The notes under the pieces were generated by a model. The model saw only the letters and a program-made list of their open reading frames with translations, searched no databases and had not been told where the DNA came from. Positions 7,587 through 15,431 of a stretch of DNA of 64,000 nt are shown piece after piece; within the stretch, counting starts at the first letter, position 1, and every line of letters starts with the position of its first letter. The translations under genes were made by a program, and so were the position numbers. Origin of the DNA: Clostridium_X cadaveris (GTDB lineage Bacteria > Bacillota > Clostridia > Clostridiales > Clostridiaceae); NCBI RefSeq assembly GCF_039521325.1, contig NZ_BAAACD010000033.1; one strand, given 5' to 3'.

Positions 7587-9680
7587 ATGTCAATGAGCGC
7601 TGAGCACGCTGAGGCTCTAAAAAATGAAGTTGCCGTTGTATGTTGCAGAACAGAAGCTGGAACTATACTTTCAGCTGACAACCTTGAGGATCCAGATATA
7701 TTCCCAGATATGGTTGACTCAGGATTATTAACAATACCTTCAGACTGCCTTAAGGTAGGAGAAGTTATAGGAGCAAAGCTTACTAAAACAATAGATTCTT
7801 TAACTCCATTAACTCCAGACATAATTGAAGGAGCTAAGGTTATAGAAACAAAGAATGAAATTAAAGAAACTGTTTCAATAGATGAAAATGCTAAAGCAGT
7901 TTTAAAATTAAACAAGAATGCAGGAGATATTATAACTGCAGAAGATTTGGAAAATCCTATGTATTTTGAACAACTAGAGGATTCATTACTTGTAAAATTA
8001 GGAGATGCAGTGCTTACTGTTAAAGAAGTATTAGGAAAGACTTTAAGAAGTCATACTCCAGCATTAACTCCAGTGACAAGAGATTTATTAGAAGGCTATG
8101 AGGAGGAATTAGAGGTGGCTAATAACCAAGAGATAATTACAACTCTTAACTCATCAGTATTAAAGATAAAGATAGCTGAGGGTAAAGGAATAGATATTGA
8201 ATTACCATTAAACATTGTGCCAAGTGTAGCACCTATGGCAAAGGCAGCACCAGTTGTTACTGCAGCTAAAGCAGAAGTGCCAGCAGAAAAAGCTGTAGAA
8301 AAGGTTAAGGAACCTAAAAAAGTTAGAGAACTTATCAAAAAACATTTTGCTATAAAAGAAGTTAAATTTGGAGAAAAGACTAAGATAGAAGGAACAACTC
8401 TTTATATAAGAGAAGACATCTGCAGTGATGCTGTAAATGAAAGCGACTTAGTAAAATCTATAAAGATAGATATAATAACTCCAGATAAGTACAACACTTA
8501 TTCTGATACTATAATGGACGTTCAGCCTATAGCAACTAAAGAAGGAGATGCTAAGATAGGAACTGGAGTTACAAGAGTATTAGATGGGGTAATCGTAATG
8601 GTTACTGGAACTGATGAAGACGGAGTTCAAATAGGTGAATTTGGATCATCAGAAGGTATATTAGAAGAAAATATTATGTGGGGAAGACCAGGAGCTCCAG
8701 ATAAGGGAGAAATCTTCATAAAGACAGAAGTTGTTATAGCTAGAGGAACAAACATGGAAAGACCAGGACCACTAGCTGCTCACAAAGCAACAGATTATAT
8801 AACTCAAGAGATAAGAAATGTATTAAAGACTGTAGATGAATCTTTAGTTGTAGATACAGAAGAAATAGATGAATATAGAAGACCAGGCAAGAAGAAAGTT
8901 GTAATAGTTAAAGAAATCATGGGCCAAGGAGCAATGCATGATAACTTAATATTACCAGTTGAGCCAGTTGGAGTACTTGGAGGAAAACCAAACGTTGACC
9001 TTGGAAATGTACCAGTTATGCTTTCACCAATTGAAGTTGTTGATGGAGGAATTCACGCTTTAACTTGTATAGGACCTGCGTCTAAGGAATGCTCAAGACA
9101 CTACTGGAGAGAGCCTTTAGTAATGGAAGCTATGGCTGATGAAAATATAGATCTTGCAGGAGTTATATTTGTAGGATCACCTCAAATCAACTCTGAAAAA
9201 TTCTATGTATCTGAAAGACTTGGAATGATGATAGAGTTTATGGATGTTGATGGAGCTATAGTTACAACAGAAGGTTTTGGAAATAACCACATAGACTTTG
9301 CATCTCATATAGAGCAAATAGGCATGAGAGGAATTCCAGCGGTAGGGATGTCATTCTGTGCAGTTCAAGGAGCTTTAGTTGTTGGTAACAAGTACATGAA
9401 GTATATGGTAGACAACAACAAGTCAGAAGCAGGAATAGAAAACGAAGTTTTATCTTGCAATACTTTATGCAAAGAAGATGCTATAAGAGCATTATCAATG
9501 TTAAAGTCTGCAATGAAAGAAGAAGAAGTTAAAGCAGCTGAAAGAAAGTGGAATCCAAATGTTAAAGAAAACAATCTTGAAGCTATAGAAAAGACTGACA
9601 ATGTAAAAATAAACAGAGTAGAGAATGAAACTTCAATTCCAATGAGTGAAAAGAGATTAGAGAAATACTCTACAAAATAA
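7587..9680 (+). CDS. prdA: D-proline reductase proprotein PrdA (pyruvoyl precursor)
   Basis: 697 residues. Precursor of the two non-selenium subunits of D-proline reductase; in Clostridium sticklandii it self-cleaves before a cysteine to give the pyruvoyl-bearing chain. The matching site here is Thr493-Cys494 in IHALTCIGPASKECSRHYW. The N-terminus carries two related modules (16-82 and 104-170), about 26 of 67 positions identical by hand alignment, where I recall other PrdA proteins having one; the family is about 620-630 residues, so this protein is longer by about that module. A proline/alanine-rich linker (about 212-245) follows. It starts 12 bases after prdC at an ATG with AGGAGGA. Confidence 0.92.
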   Translation: MSMSAEHAEALKNEVAVVCCRTEAGTILSADNLEDPDIFPDMVDSGLLTIPSDCLKVGEVIGAKLTKTIDSLTPLTPDIIEGAKVIETKNEIKETVSIDENAKAVLKLNKNAGDIITAEDLENPMYFEQLEDSLLVKLGDAVLTVKEVLGKTLRSHTPALTPVTRDLLEGYEEELEVANNQEIITTLNSSVLKIKIAEGKGIDIELPLNIVPSVAPMAKAAPVVTAAKAEVPAEKAVEKVKEPKKVRELIKKHFAIKEVKFGEKTKIEGTTLYIREDICSDAVNESDLVKSIKIDIITPDKYNTYSDTIMDVQPIATKEGDAKIGTGVTRVLDGVIVMVTGTDEDGVQIGEFGSSEGILEENIMWGRPGAPDKGEIFIKTEVVIARGTNMERPGPLAAHKATDYITQEIRNVLKTVDESLVVDTEEIDEYRRPGKKKVVIVKEIMGQGAMHDNLILPVEPVGVLGGKPNVDLGNVPVMLSPIEVVDGGIHALTCIGPASKECSRHYWREPLVMEAMADENIDLAGVIFVGSPQINSEKFYVSERLGMMIEFMDVDGAIVTTEGFGNNHIDFASHIEQIGMRGIPAVGMSFCAVQGALVVGNKYMKYMVDNNKSEAGIENEVLSCNTLCKEDAIRALSMLKSAMKEEEVKAAERKWNPNVKENNLEAIEKTDNVKINRVENETSIPMSEKRLEKYSTK

Positions 9681-9717
9681 TTGAAAAATCATAGTCATAG
9701 AAAAGAGGATATATACT

Positions 9718-9969
9718 ATGAAATATGGTGATAAGATAATTGAAATGCAAGGCATTATAGTTGAACTCCATGATGGATGTGTAGCTATAGACTTAAAAGG
9801 AAGACTTGGATATATGAAAGTACCTATGAGAATGCTTATAACAGATTACGAATTAAAGATTGGTCAAGAAGTAGCTTTCAATATGAGTTTTCCAGAAGTT
9901 ATAAACTCAGAGCCTAATGAAAAATATGTAAGTAACATTGAAAAGAGAAATAGAAAGGAAGGAATGTAA
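9718..9969 (+). CDS. Small conserved prd-locus protein (CBO2463/CBO2479-type)
   Basis: 83 residues, no membrane segment, mixed basic/acidic, likely beta-rich (MQGIIVELHDGCVAIDLKGRLG). A small gene of this kind sits between prdA and prdB in proline reductase clusters. I relate it to the family named after C. botulinum CBO2463/CBO2479 from memory. It begins 37 bases after prdA and ends 2 bases before prdB, so translation is tightly coupled. Function unknown; an assembly or maturation role for the reductase is only a guess from position. Confidence 0.75.
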   Translation: MKYGDKIIEMQGIIVELHDGCVAIDLKGRLGYMKVPMRMLITDYELKIGQEVAFNMSFPEVINSEPNEKYVSNIEKRNRKEGM

Positions 9970-9971
9970 GA

Positions 9972-10697
9972 ATGGATTATACTGCAGTTAAGGGTTTACA
10001 ATCCGAAATATTTGTACCAATAACTCCACCACCAGTATGGACACCAGTTACAAAAGAATTAAAAGACATGAAAATAGCTTTCGCTACAGCTGCTGGAGTT
10101 CATCTAAAATCAGATAAGAGATTTAATTTAGCAGGAGATTTTACTTATAGAATAATTCCAGGAGATGCTAAGACATCAGACCTTATGGTATCACATGGAG
10201 GATATGATAATGCCGATGTAAATAAAGATATCAACTGTATGTTCCCTATAGATAGATTAAGAGAGCTTGCAGAAGAAGGATTCATAAAAGAAGTTGCTCC
10301 TGTTCATATAGGATTTATGGGAGGCGGCGGAAATCAAGAGAAATTCTCTCATGAAACTGGTCCAGCCGTTGCAAAAATATTAAAAGAAGAAAATGTTGAC
10401 GCTGTTGTTCTAACTGCTGGCTGAGGAACTTGTCACCGTTCAGCTGTTTTAGTACAGAGAGCGATTGAGGAATCGGGGATTCCTACAATAATAATAGCAG
10501 CATTACCACCAGTTGTAAGACAAACAGGAACTCCAAGAGCTGTTGCTCCACTTGTTCCAATGGGAGCTAATGCAGGAGAGCCAAACAATAAAGAAATGCA
10601 ACATGCTATATTAAAAGAGACTTTAGAAAAATTAATTGAAATTGATACTCCAGGAAAAATAGTACCACTTCCATATGAGTATGTAGCTAAAGTATAA
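9972..10697 (+). CDS. prdB: D-proline reductase selenoprotein subunit PrdB
   Basis: 241 residues when the UGA at 10422-10424 is read as selenocysteine (residue 151); the frame then runs to TAA at 10697, giving the usual PrdB size. Around the codon the sequence is VVLTAG-U-GTCHRS, so selenocysteine sits three residues from a cysteine, like the redox pair of the glycine/proline reductase family. It binds with the PrdA-derived chains and reduces D-proline to 5-aminovalerate. Stopping at 10424 would remove 91 residues. The ATG at 9972 has AAGGAATG before it. Confidence 0.93.
10422..10462 (+). promoter_or_regulatory. UGA selenocysteine codon with downstream SECIS-like hairpin (prdB)
   Basis: UGA at 10422-10424; CTGT (10444-10447) pairs with ACAG (10454-10457) around TTTAGT, 19 bases after the UGA. 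The loop resembles the prdC hairpin. Fold judged by eye. Confidence 0.6.
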
Positions 10698-10769
10698 CAA
10701 AGAGTTACAGTGGAGCTGTTATATAGCTCCACTGAATTTGATTATATTAAATTTTAGGAAGGTGATTAT

Positions 10770-11522
10770 ATGGTAAAAAAAGAAAATACTCTCACTATAA
10801 AAACCTTTCATATAGAAAAGGTAAAATTTGATGAAAGAACTTATATAGAAGATAGAACCTTATATTTGAGTTCGGATTTAGAATCAATAGAATTTAATAG
10901 AGAATATATAAAAGAATATAAAATCAATGTAATTAATCCATATAATCATGATATTTTTATTAATTCAATTTTAGATTTTTCACCAATAGCAACTAAAGTT
11001 TTGGGAAATATCGGTGAAGGGATAACTCACGTTTTAACAGGAGTTGTTATTATGCTCACTGCTGTCGATGAAAATGGAATTCAAGTTGCTGAGTTTGGAT
11101 CCTCAGAAGGGATTTTAAAAGAACAAGTATACTTTGGAAGAGCTGGAACACCAAGTGAAAGAGATAGCATAGTGAACATAGATATAGTGCTTAAGCAAGG
11201 AAAAGGAATAGATAGATTAGCAGTAATGGAATGTCATAGAACATGTGATAAAATTGTACAAAGTATAAGAAAACCGTTAAAAGAATTAAATGGAAGAAAG
11301 TGCGATGAACGTTATGACTACACTAATCAAGTAACTGATTATAGTAAAAAGGTAGTAATAGTAAAACAAGTTGCAGGACAAGGAGCAATGTATGATACTG
11401 GTTTATTTCCAAATGAACCAGGTGGATTTATTGGTTGCAAATCCATTATAGATATGGGAAATATGCCTGTAGTATTGACACCTAATGAGTATAGAGACGG
11501 AGCTTTAAGAGCTATGCATTAA
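10770..11522 (+). CDS. prdD: PrdD, PrdA-like (N-terminal half) protein
   Basis: 250 residues. Resembles PrdA from about residue 255 to the cleavage site: FHIEKVKFDERTYIEDRTLY, GVVIMLTAVDENGIQVAEFG and FGSSEGILKE all have PrdA counterparts. The protein ends in YRDGALRAMH, which aligns with VVDGGIHALT just before the PrdA cleavage cysteine, so the chain stops exactly where PrdA is cut. It lacks the two PrdA N-terminal modules. Its role in proline reduction is not established. It is 72 bases after prdB, with its own AGGAAGGTG ribosome site. Confidence 0.88.
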   Translation: MVKKENTLTIKTFHIEKVKFDERTYIEDRTLYLSSDLESIEFNREYIKEYKINVINPYNHDIFINSILDFSPIATKVLGNIGEGITHVLTGVVIMLTAVDENGIQVAEFGSSEGILKEQVYFGRAGTPSERDSIVNIDIVLKQGKGIDRLAVMECHRTCDKIVQSIRKPLKELNGRKCDERYDYTNQVTDYSKKVVIVKQVAGQGAMYDTGLFPNEPGGFIGCKSIIDMGNMPVVLTPNEYRDGALRAMH

Positions 11523-11541
11523 ATTTAGGAGGAACATAATT

Positions 11542-12018
11542 ATGGGAGTAGGACCATCTACAAAAGAAACTACACTTCATCATTTCAGAGATCCTCTTCT
11601 AAACATTGTAGGTGAGGATAAGGATATTAATTTAATAGGTATAGTTATAGTTGGTACACCTCAAGATAACAAGGAAAAGCTATTTGTAGGAGATAGAGTT
11701 GGAACTCTAGTGGAAGCTATGGGAGCCGAAGGCACTATAGTTTCAGTAGATGGATGGGGAAATAGTCATGTGGATTTTGCTCATACCATAGAAGAAATAG
11801 GCAAAAAAAACATTCCTGTTGTAGGAATGAGTTTTGTAGGAACTCAAGGGAAATTTGTAGTGACCAATTCATATATGGATACCATAGTAGATTTTAATAA
11901 ATCCAAATTAGGAATAGAGACAGAAGTTGTAGGAGAAAATAACGTTACAGCATTAGATGCTAAAAAAGCTATTGGTTTTCTTAAGTTAAAAATGAGAAAC
12001 AGGGGGAATAAAATATGA
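11542..12018 (+). CDS. prdE: PrdE, PrdA-like (C-terminal half) protein
   Basis: 158 residues. Begins MGVGPSTKETTLHHFRDPLL, which aligns with CIGPASKECSRHYWREPLV of PrdA starting at the cleavage cysteine; here the cysteine position is glycine, so no pyruvoyl group can form. The remainder follows the PrdA C-terminal chain (IVGTPQDNKEKLFVGDRVG, VDGWGNSHVDFAHTIEEIG, VGMSFVGTQG). It starts 19 bases after prdD with GGAGGA. It likely pairs with PrdD as a non-catalytic counterpart of the reductase chains; this is inference. Confidence 0.88.
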   Translation: MGVGPSTKETTLHHFRDPLLNIVGEDKDINLIGIVIVGTPQDNKEKLFVGDRVGTLVEAMGAEGTIVSVDGWGNSHVDFAHTIEEIGKKNIPVVGMSFVGTQGKFVVTNSYMDTIVDFNKSKLGIETEVVGENNVTALDAKKAIGFLKLKMRNRGNKI

Positions 12019-13022
12019 GATTTGTAAAATCTATTCAAGCTGTTGATTCCCATACTATGGGAGAACCAACAAGAATCGTTACAGGAGGCATACCTTCCAT
12101 AAAAGGAAATACTATGCCAGAGAAAAAAGCGTATTTAGAAAATAATATGGATTATATAAGAACAGCTATTATGCATGAACCTAGAGGTCATAAAGATATG
12201 TTTGGTTCAATCATCACAGCTCCAACTAAAGAAGAAGCAGATTTAGGAATAATTTTCATGGATGGTGGCGGATATCTTAATATGTGCGGACATGGGTCTA
12301 TAGGTGCTGCTACAATAGCTGTTGAAACAGGAATGGTAGAAGTAAAAGAACCATATACTAATATAGTACTAGAAGCTCCTGCTGGTCTTGTAAAAGCAAA
12401 AGTAAAGGTTAAAAATGGAAAAGCTATAGAAGCTTCAATAGTTAATGTTCCATCTTTCTTATATAAAGAAGGATTAACTATTGATGTTCCTAATATTGGA
12501 AATGTGAAAGTTGATATATCTTTTGGAGGAAGTTTCTTTGCATTAGTAGACAGTAGAGAACTAGGAATAGATATATGCCCAGAAAATTCTACAAAGCTTA
12601 CTGAAGTTGGACTTATGATAAGAGATATAATAAATAGCACAGTAGAGATAAAGCATCCTACATTAGAACATATAAAGACTGTGGATTTAGTTGAAATATA
12701 TGGACCTGCTAAAAATCCTCAAGCTACATATCAAAATGTAGTAGTATTTGGAGAAGGACAGGTCGATAGATCTCCTTGTGGAACAGGAACAAGTGCAAAG
12801 ATGGCAGCTCTTTATGCAAAAGGAAAATTAAAGATAGGTGAAGATTTTATATATGAGAGTATACTTGGAACCATGTTTAAAGGAAGAGTTTTAGAGGAGA
12901 CTATGGTTGGGGACTATAAGGGAATAATCCCTGAAATTACAGGAAGTGCTTATATAACGGGATTTAATCACTTCGTAATAGATGAAGATGACCCAGTAAA
13001 ATATGGATTTAGCCTTTCATAA
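12015..13022 (+). CDS. prdF: Proline racemase
   Basis: 335 residues. Interconverts L- and D-proline, supplying substrate for the D-proline reductase. Both catalytic cysteines are visible: NMCGHGSIGA (about Cys91) and RSPCGTGTS (about Cys255). The gene overlaps prdE by four bases (ATGA) and has GGGGG upstream. Last gene of the contiguous prd unit; followed by two hairpins. Confidence 0.95.
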   Translation: MRFVKSIQAVDSHTMGEPTRIVTGGIPSIKGNTMPEKKAYLENNMDYIRTAIMHEPRGHKDMFGSIITAPTKEEADLGIIFMDGGGYLNMCGHGSIGAATIAVETGMVEVKEPYTNIVLEAPAGLVKAKVKVKNGKAIEASIVNVPSFLYKEGLTIDVPNIGNVKVDISFGGSFFALVDSRELGIDICPENSTKLTEVGLMIRDIINSTVEIKHPTLEHIKTVDLVEIYGPAKNPQATYQNVVVFGEGQVDRSPCGTGTSAKMAALYAKGKLKIGEDFIYESILGTMFKGRVLEETMVGDYKGIIPEITGSAYITGFNHFVIDEDDPVKYGFSLS

Positions 13023-13031
13023 GATGATGTA

Positions 13032-13077
13032 GAGGGCGTATCCCTCTATATTATTCTGAGAGATCAGAATAATATAG
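13032..13077 (+). terminator. Tandem hairpins after prdF
   Basis: GAGGG/CCCTC mini-hairpin (13033-13046) abuts a perfect 14-bp stem CTATATTATTCTGA (13046-13059) / TCAGAATAATATAG (13064-13077) with a GAGA tetraloop. No T run follows, so it may protect the 3' end of prd mRNA or attenuate read-through into the permease rather than end transcription cleanly. Confidence 0.6.
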
Positions 13078-13135
13078 AAATTTACCTGGATGCTACGAAA
13101 ATACAATAGAAAAATACCATTAGGGGGAATAGAAT

Positions 13136-14014
13136 GTGTTAACAAAAATTGTATTAATGATTTTAGGAATTTTAGTAGCTATATTTGCAGTATTTTTTAT
13201 AAAGGACTTTATAAAGTCTAGTAGAGAAGGAACTCTTGGAGAAGGAAGTTTCGTCACTGCCGGAGTATCAGGATTTGTAGTTAATTTTTTTGATACGTTA
13301 GGTATAGGCGCATTTGCTCCTCTTACGGCATTATTAAAGGGATTTAAAATAACAAGAGATAAACTTATACCAGGTACTTTAAATGTAGCATGTACTATTC
13401 CAGTTGCAGTAGAAGCTTTTATATTTATAGATAGTATAGAAGTAGAACCTATAACTCTTATATCAATGATAGCAGCTGCTTCATTAGGAGCAATACTAGG
13501 TGCAGGGTTTGTTTCAAAGTTAGATGAAAAGAAAATACAGATAACTATGGCTGTAGCTTTATTGATTGTAGCGGTAATAATGCTTATTTCTCAGCTAGGA
13601 CTTATGCCATTAGGTGGAAATGAAGTGGGACTTTCAGGAGCAAAACTTGTAATAGCTATAGTAGGGAATTTTATTTTAGGAACATTAATGACAGTAGGTA
13701 TAGGACTTTATGCTCCATGTATGGCTTTAGTTTATGCATTAGGTCTTAGTCCAAAGATAGCTTTCCCAATCATGATGGGATCTTGTGCTTTCTTAATGCC
13801 ATCAGCATCAATAAAATTTGTAAAAGAGAAATCCTATGATACAAAGGCATCCATGGCAGTAACAATATTTGGAGTTATAGGGGTATTTATAGCAGCATAC
13901 TTAGTAAAAGAATTACCATTAGAAGTGTTAAAATGGCTTGTAATATTAGTAGTATTATATACATCATTAAGTATGTTTAAATCTTTAAAAAGTAAAAGAG
14001 CTGGAAAAGCATAA
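13136..14014 (+). CDS. TauE/SafE-family membrane permease
   Basis: 292 residues, about eight membrane segments, with the family's paired repeats (GSFVTAGVSGFVVNFFDTLG near residue 38 and LGTLMTVGIGLYAPCMAL near 180). The family exports or moves anionic sulfur or organic compounds. The start is GTG at 13136 behind AGGGGG. It follows the prd operon by 113 bases, so read-through past the hairpins could link it to proline fermentation, for example moving a product or proton-linked anion; that is a guess. Ends before a strong terminator at 14041. Confidence 0.8.
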   Translation: MLTKIVLMILGILVAIFAVFFIKDFIKSSREGTLGEGSFVTAGVSGFVVNFFDTLGIGAFAPLTALLKGFKITRDKLIPGTLNVACTIPVAVEAFIFIDSIEVEPITLISMIAAASLGAILGAGFVSKLDEKKIQITMAVALLIVAVIMLISQLGLMPLGGNEVGLSGAKLVIAIVGNFILGTLMTVGIGLYAPCMALVYALGLSPKIAFPIMMGSCAFLMPSASIKFVKEKSYDTKASMAVTIFGVIGVFIAAYLVKELPLEVLKWLVILVVLYTSLSMFKSLKSKRAGKA

Positions 14015-14040
14015 AGAGTTTAGAAAACATAAAATATAAT

Positions 14041-14090
14041 AATAGGAGAACTAGATTAGATTTTAATTTAGTTCTCCTATATTTTTATTT
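14041..14090 (+). terminator. Rho-independent terminator after the TauE/SafE gene
   Basis: ATAGGAGAACTA / TAGTTCTCCTAT stem followed by ATTTTTATTT. Confidence 0.88.
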
Positions 14091-14155
14091 CAAAAGAATG
14101 AAAAAGAAAATTGTGATAAAATTATATATGTATATTGCTAGAAAGGGTGAACTAA

Positions 14156-14914
14156 ATGAGAATATTGATAGCTAATGACGATGGAATAAGAGCTAGAGGA
14201 ATATGTGCTTTAGCAAAAGAACTTGTAAAAGAACACGAAGTTATAGTAGTGGCGCCTAGAGAAGAAAGAAGTGCCTCAAGTCATTCTATAACATTATTTA
14301 AGCCTATAAGTATAAAAGAGGAGAAATTAGAAGGATTAGACTGTAAAGCCTATAGCATAAGTGGAACTCCTGCAGATTGTGTAAGAATAGGATTAGACAG
14401 ATTAACAAAAGATGTTGATATGGTTATATCGGGAATTAATAGGGGGATTAATCTTGGAACAGATGTTATTTATTCAGGAACAGTATCAGCTGCTATGGAA
14501 GCTGCAATATATGACTATCCATCTATAGCTATATCACAAGAAGTTAATTGGGATAGAAATGATGAGGATTATACAATGGCAGCAGAATATGCAGCTTATA
14601 TATTAAAAATAGCAGAGAAAAAATACTTGAAACCGAATGTGGTACTGAATATAAATATACCAAATAAGCATAAGAGTGAAATAAAAGGTGTGAAGGTATG
14701 TCCTATAGGGAAAACCACTTATACTCATGAATATATAAAGGTTGAAGAAGAGGGGTATCCAGAAACTTATAAAGTATCGGGGATAAGAAATCAGCGTGAA
14801 GAAGCATTAGATGATATAAGTTATATAGATAAAGGATATATAACATTAACACCACTTCATTATGACCTTACTAATTTTAAACTATTAAAAGAAGCAGAAG
14901 AAATTTTTGAATAA
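14156..14914 (+). CDS. surE: 5'/3'-nucleotidase SurE
   Basis: 252 residues. Starts MRILIANDDGI, with the metal-binding NDDG motif. It continues with APREERSASSHSIT and the SGINRGINLGTDVIYSGTVS segment typical of SurE. Dephosphorylates nucleoside 5'- or 3'-monophosphates. Own ribosome site (GAAAGGGTG) and monocistronic: bounded by terminator hairpins at 14041 and 14936. Confidence 0.95.
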   Translation: MRILIANDDGIRARGICALAKELVKEHEVIVVAPREERSASSHSITLFKPISIKEEKLEGLDCKAYSISGTPADCVRIGLDRLTKDVDMVISGINRGINLGTDVIYSGTVSAAMEAAIYDYPSIAISQEVNWDRNDEDYTMAAEYAAYILKIAEKKYLKPNVVLNINIPNKHKSEIKGVKVCPIGKTTYTHEYIKVEEEGYPETYKVSGIRNQREEALDDISYIDKGYITLTPLHYDLTNFKLLKEAEEIFE

Positions 14915-14935
14915 TATAAACTTATATTGAAGTTA

Positions 14936-14980
14936 TGACCTTAGCACATGGATATACAATCTAGCTAAGGTCAAAATTTA
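14936..14980. terminator. Bidirectional terminator between surE and acyP
   Basis: TGACCTTAGC (14936-14945) / GCTAAGGTCA (14964-14973) with A/T-rich flanks, between two convergent genes. Confidence 0.7.
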
Positions 14981-15012
14981 CTTTAAAAATATTTGTATAT
15001 GTATAAATGAAT

Positions 15013-15285
15013 TTAATATTTAACTTTAAATTTTTTTTCTTTATCTATTAAGTCTATATATGAAATTTCTATATCTTCTACGTTTGCAAATCTATTACCC
15101 GTTTTTAGGATATCTAAAAAATTATTAAGGTTTATATCATTTCCCTGAGCTTCTATAATTACAGAACCGTCATAAGAGTTTTTAACATAACCTGTCAAAT
15201 TTAAATCAATTGCCAAAGTCTGAGTAAAAAACCTAAAACCTACTCCTTGGACTCTTCCCTTAATTTTAACATAAACTCTTCTCAT
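15013..15285 (-). CDS. acyP: Acylphosphatase
   Basis: 90 residues, the normal size. GRVQGVGFRFFTQ carries the catalytic arginine, and GYVKNSYDGSVIIEAQG carries the catalytic asparagine. Hydrolyses acyl phosphates such as acetyl phosphate. Start is ATG at 15285 (MRRVYVKIKG); the TTGGAG just upstream is its ribosome site, so a longer reading from the TTG at 15300 is wrong. Convergent with surE. Confidence 0.94.
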   Translation of the reverse strand: MRRVYVKIKGRVQGVGFRFFTQTLAIDLNLTGYVKNSYDGSVIIEAQGNDINLNNFLDILKTGNRFANVEDIEISYIDLIDKEKKFKVKY

Positions 15286-15431
15286 CAATATCAACTCCAA
15301 TAAAATAATGTGCTAATATAATATTATATCTAATATATCACATTATTTAAAATGTTAGAATACAATAAAAAAATTAAAGTTTCATATATTAGAAGTATAG
15401 AGATAATTAATATTAAGTGGGAGAAATCAAA

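Noticed and set aside
10422..10697. Nonsense mutation making prdB a pseudogene
   Set aside because: PrdB is a known selenoprotein, the UGA is at the active-site position, and the frame after it is intact.
10433..10732. 99-codon minus-strand frame opposite the end of prdB
   Set aside because: It is antisense to the Sec-containing second part of prdB and has no protein-like features or ribosome site.
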